This document shows, in pieces, positions 24,536 through 33,234 of a DNA stretch of 58,490 bases. Within the stretch, counting starts at the first letter, position 1. Every line of letters starts with the position of its first letter. A program made the translations under genes and the position numbers. Source of the DNA: CAWEPK01 sp049521495 (GTDB lineage Bacteria; Desulfobacterota; Syntrophorhabdia; Syntrophorhabdales; WCHB1-27); contig JBEKOT010000003.1 of assembly GCA_049521495.1 (NCBI GenBank), positions 1 through 58,490 on the forward strand, written 5' to 3'. The notes under the pieces are model-generated. The model made no database searches and was not told where the DNA came from. It saw nothing but the letters and a program-made list of their open reading frames with translations.

Positions 24536-25528
24536 TCATTTTCCGATCACCTCGACCACATAGAAACAGACGAACGGCTTCGCGTAGCCGTCGCCAAGGG
24601 CAGTTGCATAAGCAAAGTTGACGGGCAGGCCCACGGCCATGTTCCCGAATCTTTCGAGCCATGTACCGCTTGCTCCGATCCCTAAGCTCTTGCCCTTTGT
24701 CTTGCTCGCCACGGTGAAGCCCTCGATCTTGATTATCATGCCGTTTGCGCCGAGATCTCTGGCCTTGGCGAGGGCCGCCATTTCACAATCGAGGATGCTT
24801 ACACCTTCAACGTCGCCGTGCGCCGAACCCGCGAAGAGATACCTGATTTTCTTTTCTACCGTACCGTCACCGTTTGCTTTAGGTGCTGCGGCCTTCATTG
24901 CCTCGTCTTTTGTCACAAAGACCCTGATGTTGCTGTAGCTCCCCTGTGCCTTATCGAAAGCCTTACCGTCCACGGCCACATGCTTGTCGAAGGCGCCAAC
25001 CTGACTGTAATCCCACTCGAGGGACATATCGAAAAGGGAGGGGCAGGTATTCCAAGCGCGGTTGACGTCGTAGTGGCGCATGAAGGGCAGCTCGGCGGGA
25101 GGGTTCATGGCAAACCCCGGATAGATCGTCGGCTGGTCGGGAAAGTTCAAAGTGACCGCGGGGCTGTCATTCTGCAGGACCACGGGCGGGCTGTTGTTCG
25201 CTATATTGACTGTTGGGCTATTGCTCATGTTCGTCGTGCTGGTCGTGGCGCCAGCGCCTGCGGCGTTAACTATGGGGGCTCCGGTCGTTATGTTCACCGA
25301 GGGGCTGCTGGAATAGTTGCTGTAGACGCTGAGCTGAGACTGGCTCTGGCTTTGCTGGTTCTGTTGGGACTGGGCAGCGACGGCCGCGTTGCTGGTGGCG
25401 AAAGCGCCCGTGCTGCCCAACTGGGTTGATGTGCCGGAACCTGACTGGGTATTCAGGCTGGCGTCCTGAGCTAGTGCCGGACCGACAAGCCCGAGGAGCA
25501 GAACCGCTATAATAGAGAGAGATTTCAT
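24536..25528 (-). CDS. Exported protein with Gln/Ser/Asn-rich N-terminal half, unknown function
   Basis: 330 residues. The ATG at 25528 has GAGGAGG upstream; the longer frame to 25600 has no ribosome site. A signal peptide (1-21) ends in ALAQ. Residues 25-130 are low-complexity Ser/Thr/Gln/Asn with repeated Asn-rich phrases (SPSVNITTGAP, SPTVNIANNSP, SPAVTLNFPD). The C-terminal 190 residues look globular (VEGVSILDCEMAALAKARDLGANG). The N-terminal phrases alternate like beta strands of a fibrous or adhesive protein, but no known amyloid family is matched. It lies second in the run of five exported-protein genes. Confidence 0.7.
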   Translation of the reverse strand: MKSLSIIAVLLLGLVGPALAQDASLNTQSGSGTSTQLGSTGAFATSNAAVAAQSQQNQQSQSQSQLSVYSNYSSSPSVNITTGAPIVNAAGAGATTSTTNMSNSPTVNIANNSPPVVLQNDSPAVTLNFPDQPTIYPGFAMNPPAELPFMRHYDVNRAWNTCPSLFDMSLEWDYSQVGAFDKHVAVDGKAFDKAQGSYSNIRVFVTKDEAMKAAAPKANGDGTVEKKIRYLFAGSAHGDVEGVSILDCEMAALAKARDLGANGMIIKIEGFTVASKTKGKSLGIGASGTWLERFGNMAVGLPVNFAYATALGDGYAKPFVCFYVVEVIGK

Positions 25529-25581
25529 TAGGCACCCACCTCCTCGGTACATTTCGCTTCTCCTTTTTTGAGGTAAGCCCG

Positions 25582-25606
25582 GAGGGGGCAAGATTTTCAC
25601 CCCCTC
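25582..25606 (-). terminator. Intergenic hairpin after the first exported-protein gene
   Basis: GAGGGGG (25582-25588) pairs with CCCCCTC (25600-25606) around an 11-base loop. It lies between the first and second exported-protein genes. No T tract follows on the minus strand, so it may attenuate transcription or protect the upstream message rather than end it. Confidence 0.4.
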
Positions 25607-25628
25607 GGCGCTTTACCGGTTGAGCGGC

Positions 25629-26444
25629 CTAGTTATTCGCGTAGCACCCAAGGCCGGCGCAAGTGTTGCTATTTTGATACGCCGCTCCGCCGCCATCCTG
25701 GCTCTGATAGTCAAAGCTAGCTTTGACACTGAGGTCGAAGTTGTCGATATCGATGTTCTTGAAGCTGAGGTCGTTGTAGGTAGTATTGTGATCGTACCCG
25801 TACCCCGCAACGTAACCGGCGACAAGCCAGGCAGGATCGTTGCTGAAGGAACCGGCCCCGCCTATCACGGCGCCCTTGATGCCGAAGCCGCTCTTGTCGA
25901 CCGAGCCGTCAGCCGTAAAGATGTCCATGTTGAAGGAGTTCTTGTCCATCTTTAGACTGAAGTCCCCGTTCCCCTGGGCATTCGCAGCCCAGACGGTCTG
26001 GCCCTGGCTGCCGGAAGCGCCTGCACCACCCGCACCGAGAACGTTGATCGCCGGATTCCAACCAAGGCTGCCGGAAACGCCGAACGCCGGGGTTGCCGAA
26101 GAGACCTGGCTCCCCGTCTGGCCCATGCTCAGGCCCTGCTGCTGGAGCTTCCCAAAAGTTACAGTGTCGCCTGCGGAGAATGAGCACGTATTCGTATTAT
26201 CTACGCCGAAATTTTTCGAGCCGCCGATGTTCAGGCTCGAAACCGTGAAGCTGTTGTCATTGGTATGAGTCGCCGTGAACGTGTTGCTGAACGTATTGCC
26301 TTGGAAATTGTATGAGCTGTATCCCTGAGACTGGGTGCCGTTCCAGCTGGCCGTCGCTGCGGGTGGAGTATAATAGTCGCCCGCGATGGCCGTTCCTGCG
26401 CAGATGAACAATACCGCTATTGACATTGCCATAATCTTTTTCAT
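25629..26444 (-). CDS. Exported Gly/Ser/Asn-rich protein, unknown function
   Basis: 271 residues. The ATG at 26444 has GGAGGT about 7 bases upstream, better than 26477. A signal peptide (1-21) ends in GTAIAG. The mature protein is rich in Gly, Ser, Asn and Thr with alternating polar/hydrophobic stretches (NTFSNTFTATHTND, FTVSSLNIGGSKNF) and an Ala/Gly region (VLGAGGAGASGSQG). It ends in a Cys pair (CAGLGCYANN). This composition suits an extracellular beta-rich structural protein. It is the first gene of the exported cluster, behind a 580-base control region. Confidence 0.7.
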   Translation of the reverse strand: MKKIMAMSIAVLFICAGTAIAGDYYTPPAATASWNGTQSQGYSSYNFQGNTFSNTFTATHTNDNSFTVSSLNIGGSKNFGVDNTNTCSFSAGDTVTFGKLQQQGLSMGQTGSQVSSATPAFGVSGSLGWNPAINVLGAGGAGASGSQGQTVWAANAQGNGDFSLKMDKNSFNMDIFTADGSVDKSGFGIKGAVIGGAGSFSNDPAWLVAGYVAGYGYDHNTTYNDLSFKNIDIDNFDLSVKASFDYQSQDGGGAAYQNSNTCAGLGCYANN

Positions 26445-27028
26445 GGTCCTTACCTCCAGTTGGAATGTTCCTCCCACAGCCTCTGAGAGGCCTTTCTCTT
26501 TGCCGCCCTGCAGTCAAGGAGCGACTTCACCGTTTTGTGCGCACCTCTCCCGGCAAGGCGTCACTACCTTCATCTCAAATCTTTATGAATGCCACGGTGT
26601 TTTGAGCCGGCCGGCTCAGATGCTGCTATGCTTTTCCAACCCGCAGAGCAACCTACAAAGCGGATGCCATTCCGTATCTACTTGATTTTGCTGTCCTTTG
26701 TGCTCTTACGCTTTGCAGCAAATGTAAAGGAAGCTTACAATGAGGCAGTCTTACGGAGATTCAAAACGCATCGGAGATATGGCGAATCAAGGTTACGGAA
26801 GAAAAAACAACACTCCGGTCAGGCTGTAAATAAAGCCGACACAATAAGAATAGTCCATTCGATGCCGTATTCTGGGTATAATCCAATCTTGTTGACGGAA
26901 AGAAAGAAGGCGTGTCCTACCGCGACTTCTTTCCCGCGGGCGGGCGACGAAGTCAGGCGCGAAAGGGCCGGCCCCCCCCTGTAATAGCGTGCAGGTCGGG
27001 CCGTTTTGTTTTATACTAGGGTGTGGGC
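26445..27028. other. Divergent control region between exported cluster and cutA
   Basis: 584 bases without a supported gene; a forward frame at 26589-26984 has no ribosome site or family resemblance. The region holds a perfect 16-base palindrome (26603-26618), an inverted repeat TTTGCTG/CAGCAAA near 26688-26726, a hairpin GACTTC/GAAGTC near 26920-26955, and TATACT (27012-27017) before cutA. Confidence 0.55.
26603..26618. promoter_or_regulatory. Perfect 16-base palindrome, candidate operator
   Basis: TGAGCCGGCCGGCTCA is a perfect dyad without a loop. That suits a dimeric repressor site better than a terminator. It lies about 160 bases upstream of the first exported-protein gene. Confidence 0.4.
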
Positions 27029-27337
27029 ATGCTGAACGTGATCACGACCGTGGACAGCAGAGAGACCCTCGAGAAGATAGGCCGTCTCCTCCTTGAGAAG
27101 AGGCTAGTGGCCTGCCTACAGATCGTCGGGCCTATAACGAGCATTTACCGCTGGAAGGGGCGGGTCGAGCAGGCGGAGGAGTGGCTGGGGATAATGAAGA
27201 CGAGACTCGAGTTGTACCCGGACGTGGAGCGGGAGATAAGGGCGCTCCACCCTTACGAGGTACCTCAGATAGAGGCGGTTGAGGCGGCCGGCGTGTTTGC
27301 CCCTTACGAGGCCTGGCTGGCGGAGGAGACGTCCTGA
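27029..27337 (+). CDS. cutA: CutA divalent-cation tolerance protein
   Basis: 102 residues from the ATG at 27029; a GTG at 27023 is an alternative start. Motifs: VITTVDSRETLEKIGRLLLE, LVACLQI, ITSIYRWKGRVEQAEEWLGIMKT and LHPYEVPQIEA, all typical of the trimeric ferredoxin-like CutA fold. The family is linked to copper and other metal tolerance, though the molecular role is unclear. It probably shares a transcript with the flavodiiron gene 36 bases downstream. Confidence 0.95.
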   Translation: MLNVITTVDSRETLEKIGRLLLEKRLVACLQIVGPITSIYRWKGRVEQAEEWLGIMKTRLELYPDVEREIRALHPYEVPQIEAVEAAGVFAPYEAWLAEETS

Positions 27338-27373
27338 GACGGGAAAAGAACGGGAGGGAGGGACGATAAGGCG

Positions 27374-28588
27374 ATGAAAGCAGTCGAGGTGAAAAACAGG
27401 ATTTACTGGGTCGGGGCCATAGACTGGGCCGTCAGAGATTTTCACGGGTACGAGACGCCTCGCGGCACGACCTACAACAACTATCTGGTCCTCGACGACG
27501 AGCCCGCCCTAGTAGATACGGTGAAATACGATTTCGCGGACCTTATGATAAAGAACCTCAGGGGCATCATAGATCCCGCCTCCATAAGGCATATCATCGT
27601 CAACCACATCGAGAACGACCACGCCACGAGCCTGGACCGGGTGTTGCAGCTCGCGCCTGCGGCAACCCTATACATGACGGAAAGGGCGAAAAAGGGCATC
27701 GGAAGGTTCTTCGACGTGACCGGCTGGAACATCAAGACGGTCAAGACGGGCGACAGGTTGAAGATCGGAAAAAAGACGTTCCTCTTCCTCGAGACGCCGA
27801 TGCTCCACTGGCCCGATTCGATGTTTTCCTACATGGAGGAGGACAGGGTCCTGTTCAGTCAGGACGCTTTCGGGCAGCACATCGCCTCTTCGGCCCGGTT
27901 CGACGACGACTACATAGCCTGCGAGTCCATCGCGGAGTTGAACGACGCGGTCCTCGACTACTATGCGAACATATTGATGCCCTTCGGTCCCCTTATCGAA
28001 AAGAAGATCGGAGAGGTCCAGGCCCTGGGGCTCGATATAGATGTAATTGCCCCCGACCACGGTGTGATCTGGCGCCAGGACCCGGGGCGGATAGTGCGCC
28101 TGTATCTCGATATGGCAGGAGGAAAAGCAACCTGCAGCGTTACCGTCGTATACGACACTATGTGGCACAGTACCGAGCAGATGGCCCAGTTCATCGCCAG
28201 GGGCGTCGAGGACAGCGGCCTCGAATGCAGGGTCGTGAAACTCAGGGCCACGCCGGTAAGCGTGGCCATAAAGGAATTCTGGAAAGCGAGGGGCACGCTC
28301 ATCGGCTGCCCGACGCTCAACAATATCCCCTTTCCCACCATTGCCCAGTTCCTGACCTACCTCCGGGGACTTAGGCCGAAAAACAGGCTGGTCGGGGCCT
28401 TCGGCAGCTTCGGATGGGGAGGGGGCGCAGTCAAGGAGGTATACGCAGCCGTCAGGCAGATGGACCTTCCGGCCTATGAGCCGGGAGTCGAGGTACTCTA
28501 CAGGCCGGGCCCGGAAGACGAACAGCGGTGTTACGATTTCGGCTACGGTTTTGCTTCGAAGGTAAAGGAATACGATCGCCAATTCTAA
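27374..28588 (+). CDS. Flavodiiron protein (FprA-type, class A)
   Basis: 404 residues. An N-terminal metallo-beta-lactamase-like diiron domain carries H78-x-E80-x-D82-H83, the distal LHWPDSMFSY and DAFGQH motifs and H in APDHGVIWR. A C-terminal flavodoxin domain (about 250-400) has VVYDTMWHSTEQMA and GSFGWGGGAVKE. Such proteins reduce O2 to water or NO to N2O and protect anaerobes. No rubredoxin or extra C-terminal domain is fused, so a separate electron donor is needed. Confidence 0.95.
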   Translation: MKAVEVKNRIYWVGAIDWAVRDFHGYETPRGTTYNNYLVLDDEPALVDTVKYDFADLMIKNLRGIIDPASIRHIIVNHIENDHATSLDRVLQLAPAATLYMTERAKKGIGRFFDVTGWNIKTVKTGDRLKIGKKTFLFLETPMLHWPDSMFSYMEEDRVLFSQDAFGQHIASSARFDDDYIACESIAELNDAVLDYYANILMPFGPLIEKKIGEVQALGLDIDVIAPDHGVIWRQDPGRIVRLYLDMAGGKATCSVTVVYDTMWHSTEQMAQFIARGVEDSGLECRVVKLRATPVSVAIKEFWKARGTLIGCPTLNNIPFPTIAQFLTYLRGLRPKNRLVGAFGSFGWGGGAVKEVYAAVRQMDLPAYEPGVEVLYRPGPEDEQRCYDFGYGFASKVKEYDRQF

Positions 28589-28645
28589 AGGAGCCGACAA
28601 AGCGACTTGTGTCTCAGGCACGGCCGCCTTGCAGCCGCCTCCCGG

Positions 28646-29116
28646 TCAGCTCGTGAGGTAGCGGTGGAGAGCCTTTCTGCTCTGTTCATCGTTCTCCGCG
28701 AATGACGCTCCCAGGTACGACCGTTCGTCGGTCCGGAAGTGGCGCGGCACGCACCGTAAGAGGAGAGGACGGTCGCTGCTCGGCAGTGTGAAGACCACGA
28801 ACATCCTCAAGCCTTCCCCCACGGGGCAGCAAAATTCCTTGACCGCCGAGACGCTCAGCCCTCCCAGAGAGATATCGCGGACCGTGCCGGCGTAAACTGT
28901 GCCGTCCGGGGCGCTGACTAGAGCACGTACGGAGATTCCTCGCCGGGGGTGGCGCCGCTTCTCTTGACAGGCCGGCCTTTCTCCCCTTTGCCCCACGTGC
29001 AAGTGAAGGATGTTCTCGATGGTCGCCGAAAGAGACCTCCTTTCAGCCCGCGAGATCTCTTCTAAAGCGGCTCTGAGGTTCCTGCTTATTCGAAAGCATA
29101 CGATCGTGTCTTTCAT
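28646..29116 (-). CDS. Ribbon-helix-helix/PilZ fusion, predicted c-di-GMP-responsive regulator
   Basis: 156 residues from the ATG at 29116; the longer frame to 29266 adds sequence without family resemblance. Residues 3-42 fit a ribbon-helix-helix DNA-binding unit (TIVCFRIS strand, RNLRAALEEISRAERR, SLSATIENILHL). Residues 53-150 form a PilZ domain with the c-di-GMP motif R-R-H-P-R-R (54-59) and D-I-S-L-G-G (81-86). A direct second-messenger-controlled transcription factor is predicted. A more conservative reading is a PilZ protein with a helical N-terminus. It is divergent from rplU. Confidence 0.7.
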   Translation of the reverse strand: MKDTIVCFRISRNLRAALEEISRAERRSLSATIENILHLHVGQRGERPACQEKRRHPRRGISVRALVSAPDGTVYAGTVRDISLGGLSVSAVKEFCCPVGEGLRMFVVFTLPSSDRPLLLRCVPRHFRTDERSYLGASFAENDEQSRKALHRYLTS

Positions 29117-29274
29117 GGGCGATTGCCTTCCATTTCGGGAGGCCGGCTGTCCGGTAAAAGGTTTGGCGTAAACGGTAAGACCATGTCTGTATACAAGAAG
29201 ATACGTTGTAATACCATATATGTCAAGACCTTTTTTTCGACCCCTCCGGGACCCACGATATTCCAAGATATTCG

Positions 29275-29303
29275 TTGACTTTCAGGGCGCGGTCGGCTAT
29301 ACT
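29275..29303 (+). promoter_or_regulatory. Sigma-70-type promoter of the rplU operon
   Basis: TTGACT (29275-29280), a 17-base spacer and TATACT (29298-29303): both elements match consensus at 5 of 6. Initiation near 29310 gives a 34-base leader to rplU, too short for the usual ribosomal-protein feedback structures. Confidence 0.8.
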
Positions 29304-29343
29304 TATGGTTTCAAATTTTGCACGGTAGACCAGGAGACGCATT

Positions 29344-29673
29344 ATGTATGCCATTATAGAGAGCGGCGGGAAGCAGTACCGGATAGCGGAAGGGCAGAAG
29401 GTAAAGATCGAGAAGGTTCCGGGAAAAGCCGACGAGCAGGTGTCCCTCGGCACGGTACTGGCCGTCGATGACGGGGAGCGGATGCTGGTAGGCAAGCCCT
29501 ATTTGGAGGGGGCTTCGGTAAAGGGTAAGATAGTAAGCCAGGGCAAGGCGAGGAAGGTCACGGTGTTCAAATACAAGAGAAGGAAAGACACTAAAAAGAA
29601 GAAGGGCCACCGCCAGGAGTATACGGAGCTCATCATAGAGAAGATAGAGCTGGAGGCAACACATGGCGCATAA
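29344..29673 (+). CDS. rplU: 50S ribosomal protein L21
   Basis: 109 residues. It begins MYAIIESGGKQYRIAEGQ, a signature of L21, and contains KVTVFKYKRRKDTKKKKGHRQ, the rRNA-binding stretch. AGGAG stands 9 bases upstream. It overlaps rpmA by 11 bases and heads a long operon. Confidence 0.98.
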   Translation: MYAIIESGGKQYRIAEGQKVKIEKVPGKADEQVSLGTVLAVDDGERMLVGKPYLEGASVKGKIVSQGKARKVTVFKYKRRKDTKKKKGHRQEYTELIIEKIELEATHGA

Positions 29674-29917
29674 AAAGGCCGGAGGAAGCTCTAGGAACGG
29701 CAGGGACTCAAGCGGCCAGAGACTGGGAGTGAAGGTCTTCGGGGGCGAGCTGGCAAAGGCCGGGAGCATCATAGTCAGACAGCACGGGACTAAGATACAC
29801 CCGGGGACCAATGTCGGCATAGGCAGGGACAATACGCTTTTCGCCCTTGTCCAGGGGCTCGTGAAGTTCGAGACAGCGCGGGATAAGAAAAAGGTGAGTG
29901 TCTATCCGGTGGGATGA
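29663..29917 (+). CDS. rpmA: 50S ribosomal protein L27
   Basis: 84 residues with MAHKKAGGSSRNGRDSSGQRLGVK, the standard L27 N-terminus that reaches the peptidyl-transferase centre. No extra N-terminal extension needing cleavage, as in Firmicutes, is present. The stop overlaps obg as ATGA. Confidence 0.98.
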   Translation: MAHKKAGGSSRNGRDSSGQRLGVKVFGGELAKAGSIIVRQHGTKIHPGTNVGIGRDNTLFALVQGLVKFETARDKKKVSVYPVG

Positions 29918-30897
29918 AATTCGTCGACGAAGCTTCTCTTCACGTAAAGGCGGGGGATGGCGGTCGAGGATGGGTCAGCTTTAGAAGGGAAAAATTTGTG
30001 CCGAGAGGCGGTCCCGACGGGGGCGACGGCGGGAAGGGGGGCGATGTCCTCATGGTCGGCAGGGGCCGTCTTATCAGTCTTCTCGATTTCAGGTACAAGC
30101 GGAATTACAAGGCAGAGAGCGGAAGGTCCGGCGGTGCAAATAACAGGACCGGAAGGGACGGGCCGGACATCTCTATAGAAGTCCCCCTCGGAACGGAGGT
30201 GCGCGACGAAAAGGGGCTTCTCCTCGCCGATATCGTCGAAGAGGGGCAGACCTATGTTGTTGCAAGAGGCGGCCGTGGCGGCAGGGGAAATGCCCGTTTC
30301 GCGAGCCCTACCAATCGCGTGCCCACCGAGTTTGACGAGGGCGGCAAAGGGGAAGAGCGCAACCTCAGCCTGGAGCTGAAGCTCCTTGCATCCATAGGCA
30401 TCATCGGGCTGCCCAATGCAGGCAAATCTACGCTTCTTAGCCGCCTCACGGGTGCGACGCCCCGGGTAGGCGACTACCCTTTCACGACCCTGACGCCTGC
30501 CCTCGGCGTCTTCGCCGAAGACGATTGCCGTCTCGTACTGGCCGATATCCCCGGCATTATAGAGGGGGCGTCCAGAGGGAAGGGTCTGGGGCTCACTTTC
30601 CTTCGCCACATCGAGAGGACGCGGATGCTTCTCTGGGTGATCGATGTCTCATCGCCCGACGTCATGGGCGACTACACTACCCTGCTGAAGGAGCTCGCCT
30701 CTTACGGCGAGGGGGTCACGCGCAAAGGACGCCTTATAGTCCTCAACAAGGTGGACCTCGTCAGCCGCGAGACCCTTGCCGAGAGGGAGGTTCTTTTGCA
30801 AAGGGCCGGGGAAAAGGTCTTCTCGATAAGCGCTCTTTCCGGCTTCGGCATTGACAGGCTCAGGGACCGGATAGGAGGGATCGGCGGCCGTGGGTGA
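29914..30897 (+). CDS. obg: GTPase Obg/CgtA
   Basis: 327 residues. The glycine-rich Obg domain (1-158) is followed by the G domain: G1 GLPNAGKSTLL, G3 DIPG, G4 NKVD, G5 SAL. The protein ends soon after the G domain and lacks the C-terminal OCT extension. It works in late 50S assembly and stress control. The 3' end overlaps proB by 8 bases. Confidence 0.97.
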   Translation: MKFVDEASLHVKAGDGGRGWVSFRREKFVPRGGPDGGDGGKGGDVLMVGRGRLISLLDFRYKRNYKAESGRSGGANNRTGRDGPDISIEVPLGTEVRDEKGLLLADIVEEGQTYVVARGGRGGRGNARFASPTNRVPTEFDEGGKGEERNLSLELKLLASIGIIGLPNAGKSTLLSRLTGATPRVGDYPFTTLTPALGVFAEDDCRLVLADIPGIIEGASRGKGLGLTFLRHIERTRMLLWVIDVSSPDVMGDYTTLLKELASYGEGVTRKGRLIVLNKVDLVSRETLAEREVLLQRAGEKVFSISALSGFGIDRLRDRIGGIGGRG

Positions 30898-31993
30898 TAT
30901 TCGCAGGATGGTGCTCAAGATCGGCACGTCGGTATTGCTGGACGAGCAGAAGAGGATAAGCAGGTCCAGGATAAGGGATTTCGCCCGCCAGATAAAGGCG
31001 GTGCGGGACCGCTCCGTGGACGTGATCGTCGTGTCCAGCGGAGCTATCGCGTGCGGCATGGAGGCTATGGGCCTCAGGAGGAAGCCCAGAGAAATAGCCA
31101 GGAAGCAGGCACTGGCATCGGTGGGTCAGGTGGTGCTCATGGCCATGTACATGGACGCCTTCGCGGAGGCAGGCTTGCAGGCGAGCCAAATACTCCTGAC
31201 CCATGAGGACACGAAGTCGCACGCAAGGTGCATAAACCTCCTTAATACTATAGACGCCCTCCTGGGTATGGGCATAGTGCCGGTCATCAATGAGAACGAT
31301 ACCCTTTCCTTCAAGGAAATCATGTTCGGCGACAACGACAATCTCTCTGCGGTCATAGCCCAGATCACGAGCGCCGACTTCCTCCTGCTCCTGTCGGACG
31401 TCGAGGGCCTCTGCGAAAAAGACCCGAAGCGCTATCCCGGCGCGCCCATCATAAGGACCGTCAGGCGCATCGACGCAAGAGTCGAGGCCTGGGCCCAGGG
31501 GACTAAGAGCGAAAAGAGCGTCGGCGGAATGATGAGCAAGCTGGAGGCGGCGAAGAAAGCGGGCAATTACGGCATACCGACTAGGCTCGTATCGGGCGAA
31601 GTCAAGGACGTGGTAATGAAAGCGGTGTCCGGCGACAAGATAGGCACGCTTTTTACAGCTCGAAAGTGCATGACGAGGAAAAAATGCTGGATCGCCTTCG
31701 CCTTCAGACCGAAGGGAAAGATAGGCATAGACCCGGGCGCGGAAAAGGCGCTCCTGGAGCGAGGCAAGAGCCTGCTCCCTTCCGGCATCGTCCTCGTGGA
31801 GGGAGCATTCTCGAGAGGAGAATGCGTCGAGGTGACCGGCGGAGAGGGGCGCGTCATAGCAAGGGGCATAGTCAACTATTCCTCTCCGGATATCGACAGG
31901 ATAAAGGGGTCGAAAAGTATTGAGATAGAAAGGAAGCTCGGCTATAAATATACAGAAGAGGTGATCCACAGGGACAATATGGTGGTCTTATGA
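30890..31993 (+). CDS. proB: Glutamate 5-kinase
   Basis: 367 residues, GTG start. It has an amino-acid kinase domain (MVLKIGTSVLL, VVSSGAIACGM, FGDNDNLSA) and a C-terminal PUA domain (LLPSGIVLVEGAFSRGECVEV). First step of proline synthesis from glutamate. The stop overlaps proA as ATGA. Confidence 0.97.
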   Translation: MGDIRRMVLKIGTSVLLDEQKRISRSRIRDFARQIKAVRDRSVDVIVVSSGAIACGMEAMGLRRKPREIARKQALASVGQVVLMAMYMDAFAEAGLQASQILLTHEDTKSHARCINLLNTIDALLGMGIVPVINENDTLSFKEIMFGDNDNLSAVIAQITSADFLLLLSDVEGLCEKDPKRYPGAPIIRTVRRIDARVEAWAQGTKSEKSVGGMMSKLEAAKKAGNYGIPTRLVSGEVKDVVMKAVSGDKIGTLFTARKCMTRKKCWIAFAFRPKGKIGIDPGAEKALLERGKSLLPSGIVLVEGAFSRGECVEVTGGEGRVIARGIVNYSSPDIDRIKGSKSIEIERKLGYKYTEEVIHRDNMVVL

Positions 31994-33234
31994 AGGCTGA
32001 GGAAATGGCCAGGGCGGCCCATGATGCTGCAAGCTTTGCGGCCCGTCTCACGACCGAAAAGAAGAACCTGGTCCTCGCCGCCCTGGGGGAGATGCTCCTT
32101 GCCCGGCGGGATTTCATATCGGCAGAGAACCGAAGGGATATCGAGAAGGCCGAAGAAGAGCGTCTGCCCGCAAGCCTCATAGAAAGGCTCAAGGTGGACG
32201 GCAAGGTCATCGACGAGATGGCTGCGGGCCTCGCGGACGTGGCCTGCCTGCCCGACCCGGTGGGCGAGATCGTGCGGACTTGGAGGCGGCCCAGCGGCCT
32301 TCTCGTAGGGAGGATGCGCATTCCCATAGGGGCGATCGTCATCGTCTACGAATCGAGGCCGAACGTAACGGTCGATGCCTTCGCTCTCTGCCTGAAGAGC
32401 GGGAACGCGGTGATCCTGAAAGGCGGAAGGGAGGCCTTCCATTCCAACCGGGCCCTGTTCAGCCTCATAAGGGACGCCCTTGCCGAATGCGGCGTCCCTC
32501 TCGCCGTGGCTCAGCTCGTCGATACGGCGGAAAGGGAGTATCTTTATGAACTCCTGGAACTGAATGATTATATTGACCTTGTTATCCCCAGGGGGGGAGA
32601 GGGGCTGATACGGAGCGTGGCAGAGCGTTCGAGGATTCCGGTTCTCAAGCATTACAAGGGCGTATGCGCCGTTTTCGTCGACGAATGGGCGGACGAGGAG
32701 ATGGCCCGTAGGGTCTGCCTGAACGCCAAGATCCAAAAACCGGCCACTTGCAACGCAATGGAGACCCTCCTGGTCCATGAGGCCATAGCGCCCCGCTTCC
32801 TGCCGGCCATGGTCGGAGCTTTCCGGGACGCGGGCGTCGCCGTGAGGGGCTGCGCCAGGACAAGGGAGATAGTGCCCGGCATCGCAGAGGCAGTCGAGCA
32901 GGACTGGAGCGAGGAGTATCTGGACCTGGTCCTGGCGGTAAAGGTAGTCCGGGATATGGACGAGGCGATAGATCATATACGGACATACGGCTCCCGGCAC
33001 ACGGACGCAATCATCACGAGCGACTATGACAATGCGTGGAGGTTCTTGCGGGAGGTCAATTCTTCCCTGGTCCTTGTAAACGCGTCCACCCGGCTGAACG
33101 ACGGGTTCCAGCTCGGTCTCGGAGCCGAGATGGGCATAAGCACGACGAGACTCCATGCCTTCGGTCCCATGGGGCTCGAAGAGCTGACCGTCACGAAGTT
33201 TATCGCCTTCGGCGAGGGACAAGAGAGGACTTGA
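31990..33234 (+). CDS. proA: Glutamate-5-semialdehyde dehydrogenase
   Basis: 414 residues of aldehyde dehydrogenase fold, with the catalytic Cys in KPATCNAMETLL and the motifs IPIGAIVIVYESRPNVT and VIPRGGEGLI. It reduces glutamyl-5-phosphate for proline synthesis. Its TGA shares a base with the nadD ATG. Confidence 0.97.
   Translation: MKAEEMARAAHDAASFAARLTTEKKNLVLAALGEMLLARRDFISAENRRDIEKAEEERLPASLIERLKVDGKVIDEMAAGLADVACLPDPVGEIVRTWRRPSGLLVGRMRIPIGAIVIVYESRPNVTVDAFALCLKSGNAVILKGGREAFHSNRALFSLIRDALAECGVPLAVAQLVDTAEREYLYELLELNDYIDLVIPRGGEGLIRSVAERSRIPVLKHYKGVCAVFVDEWADEEMARRVCLNAKIQKPATCNAMETLLVHEAIAPRFLPAMVGAFRDAGVAVRGCARTREIVPGIAEAVEQDWSEEYLDLVLAVKVVRDMDEAIDHIRTYGSRHTDAIITSDYDNAWRFLREVNSSLVLVNASTRLNDGFQLGLGAEMGISTTRLHAFGPMGLEELTVTKFIAFGEGQERT

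Noticed and set aside
26655..26669. Possible sigma-54 promoter TGGCATCCGCTTTGT for the exported cluster
   Set aside because: The nearly invariant -12 GC is GT and the -24 element is imperfect; much weaker than the two sites accepted.
26589..26984. Forward open frame of 131 codons in the control region before cutA
   Set aside because: No ribosome site, no signal or domain, arginine-rich composition typical of chance frames in GC-rich DNA.
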